14,205 nucleotides of DNA from Sphingobacteriia bacterium (GTDB lineage: Bacteria > Bacteroidota > Bacteroidia > Chitinophagales > Chitinophagaceae), in the NCBI GenBank assembly GCA_004294465.1, contig REAV01000162.1:1-14205 (forward strand), given 5' to 3'. The stretch's first letter is position 1; the number at the start of each line of letters is the position of its first letter. This document shows positions 7,272 to 14,205 of this stretch, in pieces. Position numbers and translations under genes: made by a program. The notes under the pieces are model-generated. The model had not been told where the DNA came from. It saw only the letters and a list, made by a program, of their open reading frames with translations, and made no database searches.

Positions 7272-8612
7272 CTATAATTCTTTTACCGCATCTTTAAATT
7301 GCATACCTCTATCTTCATAGTTTTTGAACAAATCAAAGCTTGCACAAGCAGGACTTAGTAAAACAACATCATCCTTAGCAGCAGATCTAAATGCTGCGTT
7401 CACTGCTTTCTTTGCACTATCTGTTTCGATAATTACCGGCACTAAACCTTTAAATGTGTCAATGATCTTTTTATTATCCACCCCCATACAAATAATTGCT
7501 TTTACCTTTTCTTTAACCAAATCTGCAATCAAAGAATAGTCATTGCCTTTATCTGTTCCTCCTAAAATGAGTACAGTGGGCTTGTTCATGCTTTCCAAAG
7601 CATACCAAGTGCTATTCACATTTGTAGCTTTGCTATCGTTAATAAATTCAATTCCTCTAACCATAGCAACAAATTCCATTCGATGTTCTAGGTTGTGGAA
7701 ATTATTAACTGCTTCTCTAATTTTTTCCTTTCGGATACCAATAGTTGCAGCAGCTATTCCTGCAGCCATGGTGTTGTACTGATTGTGCTTTCCTTTAAGA
7801 GCAAAGTCATAAATACTCATGCTGACTCTTTCTTCTTGGATTCTTAGCATCATCTGGTCGCCCTTGATGTAGCCGCCTTTTTTTACTTCGTGTTTCATAG
7901 AGAATGGTAGTGGGTTAGTATGAATGGTTAGTAATGGGAGTTTTTGTGTGATTATTTCATCGTCATCGCAGTAGATGAAATAATCGTTGATGGTTTGATT
8001 TTCAATTATTCTAAACTTGCTATTGATATAATTTTCAAATTTGTACTCGTATCGATCCAGGTGATCTTCAGTAATGTTTAACAAAATGGCCACATCTGCT
8101 TTAAATGCTTTAATATCATCTAACTGAAAAGAACTGATTTCTGCGATATACCATTCTTTGGGATCCTCAGCTACTTGCTTTGCAAATGAGTAACCAATAT
8201 TTCCAACCAAAGCACAATCCAATCCAACAGTTTCGCATATATGATATATTAAAGAAGTGGTAGTACTTTTTCCATTGCTTCCAGTGATGGCAATAATTTT
8301 ACTATCCCCTTTAAATCGGTATGCCAATTCAATTTCACTGATAACAGGAATTCCTTTTAACCTAATTGATTTAACCAATTCATTTTTTTCAGGAATACCC
8401 GGGCTTTTAACTACTTCATCGGCTGCTAATACTTTATCTGCTGTATGCCCACCTTCTTCAAAATCAATCCCTGCACTTGTTAACTCCTTTTTATATTTAT
8501 CTTTTAATATTCCTCCATCACTCAAGAAAACAGTATAGCCTTGTTGCTTTGCTAATAATGCAGCACCAACTCCGCTTTCACCTCCACCTAATATGACTAT
8601 ATGTTTGCTCAA
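7272..8612 (-). CDS. murD: UDP-N-acetylmuramoyl-L-alanine--D-glutamate ligase MurD
   Basis: MurD is the cytoplasmic ATP-dependent ligase that adds D-Glu to UDP-MurNAc-L-Ala. The 446 residues have normal length. They show the N-terminal Rossmann-like UDP-binding loop GGGESGVGAA (9-18), KSPGIP (69-74), the ATP P-loop GSNGKST (111-117), NITEDHLDRY (179-188), a Lys at 199 at the place of the family's carbamylated lysine, NDSKATN (325-331), GGTDKG (351-356) and the C-terminal SPACASFD-type motif. The start is TTG at 8612: upstream in the same frame only five codons (no ATG or GTG) separate it from a TAA, and the glycine loop begins just after it. It starts 7 nt after the mraY stop and ends 1 nt before ftsW, so it sits in the coupled core of the operon. 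Confidence 0.96.
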   Translation of the reverse strand: MSKHIVILGGGESGVGAALLAKQQGYTVFLSDGGILKDKYKKELTSAGIDFEEGGHTADKVLAADEVVKSPGIPEKNELVKSIRLKGIPVISEIELAYRFKGDSKIIAITGSNGKSTTTSLIYHICETVGLDCALVGNIGYSFAKQVAEDPKEWYIAEISSFQLDDIKAFKADVAILLNITEDHLDRYEYKFENYINSKFRIIENQTINDYFIYCDDDEIITQKLPLLTIHTNPLPFSMKHEVKKGGYIKGDQMMLRIQEERVSMSIYDFALKGKHNQYNTMAAGIAAATIGIRKEKIREAVNNFHNLEHRMEFVAMVRGIEFINDSKATNVNSTWYALESMNKPTVLILGGTDKGNDYSLIADLVKEKVKAIICMGVDNKKIIDTFKGLVPVIIETDSAKKAVNAAFRSAAKDDVVLLSPACASFDLFKNYEDRGMQFKDAVKEL

Positions 8613-8619
8613 TGAATGA

Positions 8620-9936
8620 CTATCTTATTTTTAAAGTAATGATTGATAAAACCACCAATAATACTGTTACAATCCAAAAACGAACGGCAATTTTACTTTC
8701 ATGAAACCCTTTCTTCTGGTAATGATGATGTAGAGGACTCATGAGGAATACCCTCTTTCCTTCCCCATATTTTTTCTTAGTATATTTAAAGTAACCAACC
8801 TGAATCATTACACTCAAGTTCTCAACAAGAAATACTCCGCAGAAAATAGGAATCAACCACTCTTTTCTTACAATAATTGCCAAAGAAGCAATGATACCTC
8901 CTAGGGCTAAACTTCCTGTATCACCCATAAATACTTGAGCAGGATATGCATTATACCATAAGAATCCTATACATGCTCCTACAAATGCACCTGCAAAAAT
9001 GGATAGTTCACCCAGATTAGGGATGTACATGATATTGAGGTAATCAGCAAACTTATAGTTACCACTTACATAAATAAAAATCAGTAAGCCTGCTCCAATG
9101 ATTGCACTCACACCGGCAGCAAGCCCGTCTAATCCATCTGTAAGATTGGCACCATTACTAACTGCTGTAATAATGAGTGTGACAATTAAAATATAAACAA
9201 TCCAGGTATATTTTTCAGCACCTTCTCCTATCCAACTAATGAGTTTACTATAATTGAATTCATGATTCTTAACAAATGGAATTGTAGTAATAGGTGTTTT
9301 TACTTTTACAAAACTTCTTTCGATACCATCCATTTGACGAACAACAATGGAAGTATCTTTGGCAAATCTTTCTCCTTTTTGAAGAACAGTTACTTTTCTT
9401 TCGGAACCAATAATTTCTCTTTCAACTGTAACTGCATTACTAAAATATAAGGTAACACCTATGATCACACCTAGTCCAACTTGGCCAATGATTTTAGAAA
9501 TTCCAGCTAAACCATCGCTGTCTTTCTTTTTATATGACTGCCCAGCTTGAAGCGCTGCTTTTCTTGCGCGAATTTTAAAAAGATCATCTAAAAAACCAAT
9601 CACACCCAGCCATACCGTACAAAGAATCATTAAACGGATATATACTTTATCGAGATTGGCAAATAATAATGTGGGTATAAGAATACTCAATAAAATAATA
9701 ATTCCACCCATCGTTGGAGTGCCTTTCTTCTGTTGCTCTCCTTGTAAACCTAATTCACGAACCGACTCTCCAATTTGTTTCTTTTGTAAGAATAAAATTA
9801 TTCTTTTACCATAAACTGTTGCAATCAATAAAGACAATAATATAGCCATCGCAATCCTGAAAGTCAAGAATTGGAATAATCCTGCACCAGGAATATCAAA
9901 ATGTTGTTTTAGCCAATTAAATAATTGATACAGCAT
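8620..9936 (-). CDS. mraY: Phospho-N-acetylmuramoyl-pentapeptide-transferase MraY
   Basis: MraY is the polytopic inner-membrane enzyme that transfers phospho-MurNAc-pentapeptide to undecaprenyl phosphate, giving lipid I. Family motifs are complete: KKGTPTMGG (70-78), GFLDD (114-118) with the Asp pair, NLTDGLDG (264-271), [11 protein letters not shown] (337-347) and the cytoplasmic [10 protein letters not shown] (401-410). About ten membrane helices are visible. At 438 residues it is about 80 longer than E. coli MraY (360). Most of the excess is a polar block at about 168-241, between a helix ending near 166 and one starting near 243. By MraY topology this loop is periplasmic. I recall Bacteroidota MraY proteins as long, which supports the phylum call. 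The ATG at 9936 is 2 nt after the murE stop; murF, usually between the two in Proteobacteria, is absent here. Confidence 0.97.
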   Translation of the reverse strand: MLYQLFNWLKQHFDIPGAGLFQFLTFRIAMAILLSLLIATVYGKRIILFLQKKQIGESVRELGLQGEQQKKGTPTMGGIIILLSILIPTLLFANLDKVYIRLMILCTVWLGVIGFLDDLFKIRARKAALQAGQSYKKKDSDGLAGISKIIGQVGLGVIIGVTLYFSNAVTVEREIIGSERKVTVLQKGERFAKDTSIVVRQMDGIERSFVKVKTPITTIPFVKNHEFNYSKLISWIGEGAEKYTWIVYILIVTLIITAVSNGANLTDGLDGLAAGVSAIIGAGLLIFIYVSGNYKFADYLNIMYIPNLGELSIFAGAFVGACIGFLWYNAYPAQVFMGDTGSLALGGIIASLAIIVRKEWLIPIFCGVFLVENLSVMIQVGYFKYTKKKYGEGKRVFLMSPLHHHYQKKGFHESKIAVRFWIVTVLLVVLSIITLKIR

Positions 9937-9938
9937 GG

Positions 9939-11417
9939 TTATTGCTTGTTTGAGTTGATAATAATTTTTCCAAAAGCTTCCAACAATACTTGTTTATCAT
10001 CAAATGGATATTTTACTCCATTTATATCTTGATACTTTTCATGCCCCTTCCCTGCAACCAAAACAATATCTTCTGCTTTGGCAAAATTGACCGCAGCAAT
10101 GATGGCTTCTTTTCTGTCAACAATAGTGATGTACTTTCTCTTTGCTGCGCTTGTTAAACCAGTTTCCATATCACCCAAAATAGCTGTAGGGTCTTCCGTT
10201 CTAGGGTTATCGCTTGTGAGAATTACACGATCACTTAAATCGCAGGCAGATTGAGCCATAATTGGTCTTTTGGTCTTATCTCTATCTCCACCACAGCCTA
10301 CAACTGTTATAATTTGCTCATGCCCTTTCCTTAATTTTTTAATGGTAGCCAATACATTCTCTAAAGCATCTGGTGTATGTGCATAATCAACGATACCAAT
10401 TATACCGTTGTTACTAATGATATAATCAAATCTGCCTTCAGCCCCACTTAGTAAACTCAGAGCGGTCAATACAATATGACTCTCTTCACCCAAACAAATA
10501 GCTGCACCATAAACTGCTAAAAGGTTATAGGCATTAAATTCCCCGATTAATCTAAAATGAACTTCCTGTTCATTCACCAACATGATTAATCCAGTCAAGG
10601 CATTTTCTAAAATTTTCCCTTTAAAAGCAGCTATTGTTTTTAAACTATATAAATATTTTTTAGCGATGGTATTCTGCAACATCACTTCTCCCCTTTTATC
10701 ATCGGCATTTGAAATTGCAAAAGCTGTAGCAGGAAGTTGATCAAAAAAACTTTTCTTTACCCGTATATATTCTTCAAATGTTTTATGGTAATCTAAATGA
10801 TCATGTGTGATATTACTAAATAAAGCACCAGCAAAATTCAGCCCGGTAATTCTATGCTGGTGTATTGCATGACTACTACATTCCATGAACACATGTGTAC
10901 AACCCTCATTTACCATTGTATTTAACAATGCATTTAATTGAATAGCATCTGGAGTAGTGTGTGTTGCAGGAATGATAGTATCGTTAATCTGATTTTGAAC
11001 GGTACTGATTAGTCCACAGGTATATCCTAATTGACGGAATAATTTAAACAGTATAGTGGCTATAGTGGTTTTACCATTTGTTCCTGTAACTCCAACCAGC
11101 GCTAACTTTTGTGAAGGATGATTATAAAACTCTACAGCCATTAATGCAGCCGCTTCCTGCGAATTATTTACTTGTAAATAAACCACTCCGCTAATTAGTT
11201 CATCGGGCATAGTTTCACAAACAATCGCTATAGCACCAGCATTAATTGCTTTATTGATGAATAAATGCCCATCGGATTGTACCCCATTGATTGCAACAAA
11301 CAAAGATCCTACAGTTACCTTACGAGAGTCAATTTCAATAGCAACAACAGAAGAAGATAAATCTCCTACGCTTTGTTTGATTTTAATTGATTTTGTAAGC
11401 TCTTGTATTCTTTTCAT
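9939..11417 (-). CDS. murE: UDP-MurNAc-L-Ala-D-Glu--2,6-diaminopimelate ligase MurE
   Basis: MurE is the cytoplasmic ATP-dependent ligase that adds the third residue of the stem peptide. With the chosen start it has 492 residues. Motifs: IDSRKV (29-34) in the UDP-binding domain, P-loop GTNGKT (112-117), THTTPD (152-157), ECSSHA (179-184), HDHLDYH (205-211), Lys221 at the place of the carbamylated lysine, DYAHTPDAL (344-352), GCGGDRD (374-380) and DNPR (403-406). DNPR is the established marker of meso-diaminopimelate rather than lysine specificity. I chose the ATG at 11417, 13 nt after the ftsI stop, because the protein then begins [10 protein letters not shown] in typical fashion. The frame is open to an earlier ATG at 11468, but that would add 17 residues overlapping the ftsI end. 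Confidence 0.95.
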   Translation of the reverse strand: MKRIQELTKSIKIKQSVGDLSSSVVAIEIDSRKVTVGSLFVAINGVQSDGHLFINKAINAGAIAIVCETMPDELISGVVYLQVNNSQEAAALMAVEFYNHPSQKLALVGVTGTNGKTTIATILFKLFRQLGYTCGLISTVQNQINDTIIPATHTTPDAIQLNALLNTMVNEGCTHVFMECSSHAIHQHRITGLNFAGALFSNITHDHLDYHKTFEEYIRVKKSFFDQLPATAFAISNADDKRGEVMLQNTIAKKYLYSLKTIAAFKGKILENALTGLIMLVNEQEVHFRLIGEFNAYNLLAVYGAAICLGEESHIVLTALSLLSGAEGRFDYIISNNGIIGIVDYAHTPDALENVLATIKKLRKGHEQIITVVGCGGDRDKTKRPIMAQSACDLSDRVILTSDNPRTEDPTAILGDMETGLTSAAKRKYITIVDRKEAIIAAVNFAKAEDIVLVAGKGHEKYQDINGVKYPFDDKQVLLEAFGKIIINSNKQ

Positions 11418-11430
11418 GTTGCTTATCAAC

Positions 11431-13542
11431 TTAATTGAGTAATAAAATAATTTGTTGCCCTTTAGCAATAGCTTGTCCTGGCAATATTGATTGTTCTTCT
11501 ACTTTTCCTTTACCCTTCACACTTACAGTAAGACCCATTTCTTCGCAAAGGAATATGGCATCTTTTAATCCCAAACCTTTTAATACTGGCATTGATTTAT
11601 CGTCTACCAGTTTTCGTTGTAAAACCAATGAAGCATTTGTGCTTTGAATACTGCTCCACTGATCAGCCCTACCTGTTGAATCTTGATATTTAAGTTTTAG
11701 TTGGTTACTTAAATACGTGATATCAGATTTATATCCAGCATAATTATAGGAAATGCTGTCCGACTTTTTATTGTTTACCAAATTGGATTTAGTGCCTCTC
11801 AAATAAGTACTGTATAATCTATCAGCAATTTCTCTGAATACCGGACCTGCAACAGATGCCCCATAGAATACTGGCGCAAAAGGTTTGTTTTTTATTACAA
11901 CAATACAGGTGTACTGTGGATTTTCGGCTGGGAAATATCCTGCAAAAGAAGACTGGTATATTTTAGAAGCATAGCCTTTATTACCGTCTGCAACCAATGC
12001 TGTTCCGGTTTTACCAGCTACTTTATAAGGAACACCCTTAAATAATTCTTTGGCAGTTCCTTCAATACAAACGCCTTCTAAGCAAGATTTTAATTGAGCC
12101 AATGTTGCATCACTACAAATTTTTTCATCCAATACTTTGGGTAAAAATTCTTTTAACAAAATACCTTCTTCTTTTATACTGCTTACTAAATAAGGCTTCA
12201 ACATGGTGCCATTATTTGCAATCGTATTGTATAACATAGCAGTTTGTAAAGGACTAATAGAAAGATTATATCCAAAAGCCATCCATGGCAAAGTAGTAGG
12301 TCCCCAGAATTTTCCCCCAGGTTTATATATTACCGGAGTTCTTTCACCAACTAAATCAATCCCAGTAACTGTATCCATTCGCATTTTATTCAAATGCTTT
12401 AAAAACAATTGAGGGTTAGCTGCATAATGAGTAACTGCCATTTTAGCCATAGCAACATTTGAACTTAATTCAAAAGCGTGTTTCACAGTAACTTCATTTT
12501 CCTTGTGTACTTCTGAATCGTAAACAGTTTGACCCGCAATTCTCCATGCACCATGCTCTAAAGTAACTATTTGATTCAGGTCTACTTTCTTATCTTCCAA
12601 TAAAGCCATCATGGTGGCTAGTTTAAAAGTGGAACCTGGTTCACTTGGGCTAATCGCATAATTAAAATCTTCCCAATAGGCCCCTTCACTTCTTTTACCT
12701 AAGTTGGCAATTGCTTTTATTTTTCCAGTTTTTGTTTCCATTACAATTGCACAGCCATGATCTGCATCATTTTTAATCATCATCTTCATTAATGCAGTTT
12801 CAGTAATATCTTGAATAAACACATCGATAGTACTTACAATATCTTTGCCTGTTTCAGGTTCAATTAAATAAGTATCGTCAACCGGAACACCTACTCCACC
12901 TGCAATTGAACGAACTGTTTGTTTTCCATTTCTGCCTTTTAAAATACTATCATATGTCATCTCTAAACCCACTTTATTAGAATCCCTGGCCAGGCCAATT
13001 GTTCTAAAAGCAAGCATTTGATATGGATTCAAGCGAATGGTTCTTTCATTTGCAATGAGTCCACTTTTGTATCGGCCTTGTTTAAATAAAGGAAAACGTC
13101 TTAACTCATCATACTCTCTGAAAGAGATTTTTTTCTTTAATGGAAAATAACTCTCTTCTGCTTTATACCCCTGCTGTAATATTGATTTATATTCTGCTGC
13201 AGAAAAGTCTTTGAACAAATTGGCTAAACAAATACTCAATGAATCAATGTTCTCTCTAAATCTTAATCCATTCTTCTCTCTTAAAGCAGCAACTCTGAAA
13301 TCGATGTAAATATCAAATTGTGGTATACTCGTACTCAACATTTGCCCATCCTCACTATAAATAGTACCTCTTTGTGCTTCAATTTCATCTATTCGCTGGT
13401 GTAAGCTATCGCTCATACTGCGCCATTTAGCCCCTTCAAACTGTTGGATATATACAGCCTTTCCAAAAATGGCGATACAAGCTACTACCACCAGTATATA
13501 ACTGAGGTAGACTCTCCATAATATATCGCGTTTTACTTCCAT
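11431..13542 (-). CDS. ftsI: Septal transpeptidase FtsI (PBP3) with C-terminal PASTA domain
   Basis: This class B penicillin-binding protein crosslinks septal peptidoglycan in the periplasm as the partner of FtsW. The 703 residues contain a short cytoplasmic N-terminus, one membrane helix (about 11-30), the PBP dimerisation/pedestal domain (about 55-235, with QRGTIYSEDG at 57-66), and the transpeptidase domain. Active-site motifs are SxxK as STFK (304-307, nucleophile Ser304), SxN as SSN (360-362) and KTG (511-513). A PASTA domain occupies about 649-703 after a low-complexity linker (about 583-648). It is longer than E. coli FtsI (588) because of the PASTA extension. The ATG at 13542 shares a base with the stop of the upstream ftsL-like gene (TAATG), implying coupling. 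The combination could also suit a SpoVD-type PBP, but position next to ftsL and murE supports FtsI. Confidence 0.95.
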   Translation of the reverse strand: MEVKRDILWRVYLSYILVVVACIAIFGKAVYIQQFEGAKWRSMSDSLHQRIDEIEAQRGTIYSEDGQMLSTSIPQFDIYIDFRVAALREKNGLRFRENIDSLSICLANLFKDFSAAEYKSILQQGYKAEESYFPLKKKISFREYDELRRFPLFKQGRYKSGLIANERTIRLNPYQMLAFRTIGLARDSNKVGLEMTYDSILKGRNGKQTVRSIAGGVGVPVDDTYLIEPETGKDIVSTIDVFIQDITETALMKMMIKNDADHGCAIVMETKTGKIKAIANLGKRSEGAYWEDFNYAISPSEPGSTFKLATMMALLEDKKVDLNQIVTLEHGAWRIAGQTVYDSEVHKENEVTVKHAFELSSNVAMAKMAVTHYAANPQLFLKHLNKMRMDTVTGIDLVGERTPVIYKPGGKFWGPTTLPWMAFGYNLSISPLQTAMLYNTIANNGTMLKPYLVSSIKEEGILLKEFLPKVLDEKICSDATLAQLKSCLEGVCIEGTAKELFKGVPYKVAGKTGTALVADGNKGYASKIYQSSFAGYFPAENPQYTCIVVIKNKPFAPVFYGASVAGPVFREIADRLYSTYLRGTKSNLVNNKKSDSISYNYAGYKSDITYLSNQLKLKYQDSTGRADQWSSIQSTNASLVLQRKLVDDKSMPVLKGLGLKDAIFLCEEMGLTVSVKGKGKVEEQSILPGQAIAKGQQIILLLN

Positions 13543-13856
13543 TAATTATTCTTAATTCTTTCTGGCATGTCTTTACTTACTATTAAACCAAGAGGTGCAG
13601 ATGCTTTTACTATCTGCGCTTCTTCCGTTTTATACATTACTTCACTTTTTAAAGTTTTATATACATATTGCAACTCTTTCAAGTCATTATTGATGGAATT
13701 TATTTGACGAATTGTTCTATCTGCCATATGCCCGTTGGCGATATAGAGTACAGCTAACAATGAAAGGAATAAAAAGAATGGAATATTCTTTAACACCCAC
13801 TCATAATTGAGCAAGGCTTTTAGGATATTTTTTTGAGGTGTTTTGTTTTCGGTCAC
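13542..13856 (-). CDS. ftsL: FtsL-like small division protein
   Basis: This is a 104-residue bitopic protein with a cytoplasmic N-terminus of about 25 residues, one membrane helix at about 25-42 (PFFLFLSLLAVLYIANG), then a periplasmic helical, coiled-coil-like stretch at about 45-85 and a short end, PLGLIVSKDMPERI (88-101). The topology, size and position between rsmH and ftsI match FtsL, which joins FtsQ and a FtsB-like partner and activates FtsWI. Sequence similarity to E. coli FtsL is not evident, so the call rests on architecture and synteny with the Bacteroidota FtsL-like family. The start is GTG at 13856; no ATG or TTG lies in frame between it and the preceding TGA, and the next Met (residue 44) would lose the membrane helix. 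The stop overlaps ftsI by one base. Confidence 0.88.
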   Translation of the reverse strand: MTENKTPQKNILKALLNYEWVLKNIPFFLFLSLLAVLYIANGHMADRTIRQINSINNDLKELQYVYKTLKSEVMYKTEEAQIVKASAPLGLIVSKDMPERIKNN

Positions 13857-13911
13857 CGGGCTATTTTTACACTTTACAATTAAAATTCAATTTCAACAAT
13901 CGAATCCTTAT
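13857..13911 (-). other. rsmH-ftsL intergenic gap
   Basis: This 55 nt A/T-rich gap is the only other spacer above 15 nt in the cluster. No Shine-Dalgarno sequence, hairpin or convincing TTG/TAnnTTTG promoter pair was found in it. It most likely is simple operon spacing upstream of the GTG start of the ftsL-like gene. Confidence 0.3.
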
Positions 13912-14205
13912 CTATATTTTCTCCGCTACTCTCAACTTTGCACTTCTACTTCTTTTGTTTTGTTTTAACTCAATGTCTCCTGCAGTAATTGGTTTTTTAT
14001 TGACTTGCAGAAAAACATTTTTTTTACTGCTTATTTCAAAAGGATTTTCTACCACTTCTTCAAAGCTTCCTTGTTTAAAAAAATTTTTCACCATTCTATC
14101 TTCAATTGAATGAAACGTAATAATGGCAGCTCTTCCGCCTGGCTTCAACACTAAGGGCAATTGTTCCAATAACAATTTGAGTGCACCCATTTCGTCGTTT
14201 ACTTC
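13912..14205 (-). CDS. rsmH: 16S rRNA m4C1402 methyltransferase RsmH, C-terminal part (5' end beyond window)
   Basis: RsmH (MraW) is the cytoplasmic SAM-dependent enzyme that N4-methylates C1402 of 16S rRNA in the ribosomal P site, and is normally among the first genes of dcw clusters. Only the last 97 codons are present; the frame is open at the right edge. Recognisable C-terminal family features are EVNDEMGAL at the edge, LKPGGRAAIITFHSIEDR followed by VKNFF, KPITAGDIELKQN, and the end motif RSRSAKLRVAEK. The SAM-binding N-terminal motifs lie outside the window. An internal Met 15 nt from the edge is not the start, because the EVNDE upstream of it belongs to the conserved core. The stop is TAG at 13912, 55 nt before the ftsL-like start. 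Confidence 0.95.
   Translation of the reverse strand, partial: EVNDEMGALKLLLEQLPLVLKPGGRAAIITFHSIEDRMVKNFFKQGSFEEVVENPFEISSKKNVFLQVNKKPITAGDIELKQNKRSRSAKLRVAEKI

Noticed and set aside
11418..11468. An upstream in-frame ATG that would extend MurE by 17 residues.
   Set aside because: The extension overlaps the end of ftsI by 38 nt and resembles no MurE N-terminus. The ATG at 11417 fits family length and operon spacing better.
1..14205. A search by eye for an undescribed system, mobile element, tRNA, CRISPR array or inverted-repeat insertion.
   Set aside because: Every stretch above about 75 bases belongs to a recognised dcw gene on the minus strand, with no interrupted genes, direct repeat arrays or foreign cargo.

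Overview
This window is an almost complete division and cell wall (dcw) cluster read entirely from the minus strand. In transcription order (right to left) it runs: rsmH 3' end, ftsL-like, ftsI, murE, mraY, murD, ftsW, murG, murC, ftsQ, ftsA and the ftsZ 5' part. The right edge of the window cuts rsmH and the left edge cuts ftsZ. No mobile element, RNA gene, CRISPR array or convincing terminator was seen, and there is no gene-free stretch longer than about 75 bases. No previously undescribed system is evident. The notable points are details inside a conserved locus.

The organism is most likely a member of the Bacteroidota, probably of the Chitinophagaceae type. This is inferred from family features: the gene order with mraY directly after murE and no murF, murB or ddl; the FtsZ N-terminus beginning MIHFDLPK; an MraY with a long extra periplasmic loop; a short Bacteroidota-type FtsL; the absence of Shine-Dalgarno sequences; and an A+T-rich genome. 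MurE carries the DNPR motif of meso-diaminopimelate-adding enzymes, so the wall should be the Gram-negative DAP type.

Layout: at about 13.9-14.2 kb is the C-terminal end of the 16S rRNA methyltransferase RsmH. From 11.4 to 13.9 kb are the septal module genes ftsL and ftsI, the latter with a C-terminal PASTA domain. From 7.3 to 11.4 kb are murE, mraY and murD. From 3.5 to 7.3 kb are ftsW, murG and murC. From 1 to 3.5 kb are ftsQ, ftsA and ftsZ. Junctions from ftsL to ftsA are overlaps or gaps of at most 13 nt, so this reads as one translationally coupled operon. The only larger gaps are rsmH-ftsL (55 nt) and ftsA-ftsZ (74 nt).

Functionally, MurC, MurD and MurE add L-Ala, D-Glu and meso-DAP to UDP-MurNAc. 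MraY and MurG build lipid I and lipid II. FtsW polymerises glycan and FtsI crosslinks it at the septum. FtsL and FtsQ link these enzymes to the cytoplasmic ring formed by FtsZ and its membrane anchor FtsA. Points worth a second look are replaced residues in the FtsZ T7 loop and in a MurC motif, three TTG and one GTG start codons, a FtsW-MurG stop/start junction in the same frame, a 77-residue Lys/Pro tail on FtsQ, and a drop in G+C from the ftsZ side to the murG/ftsW side.
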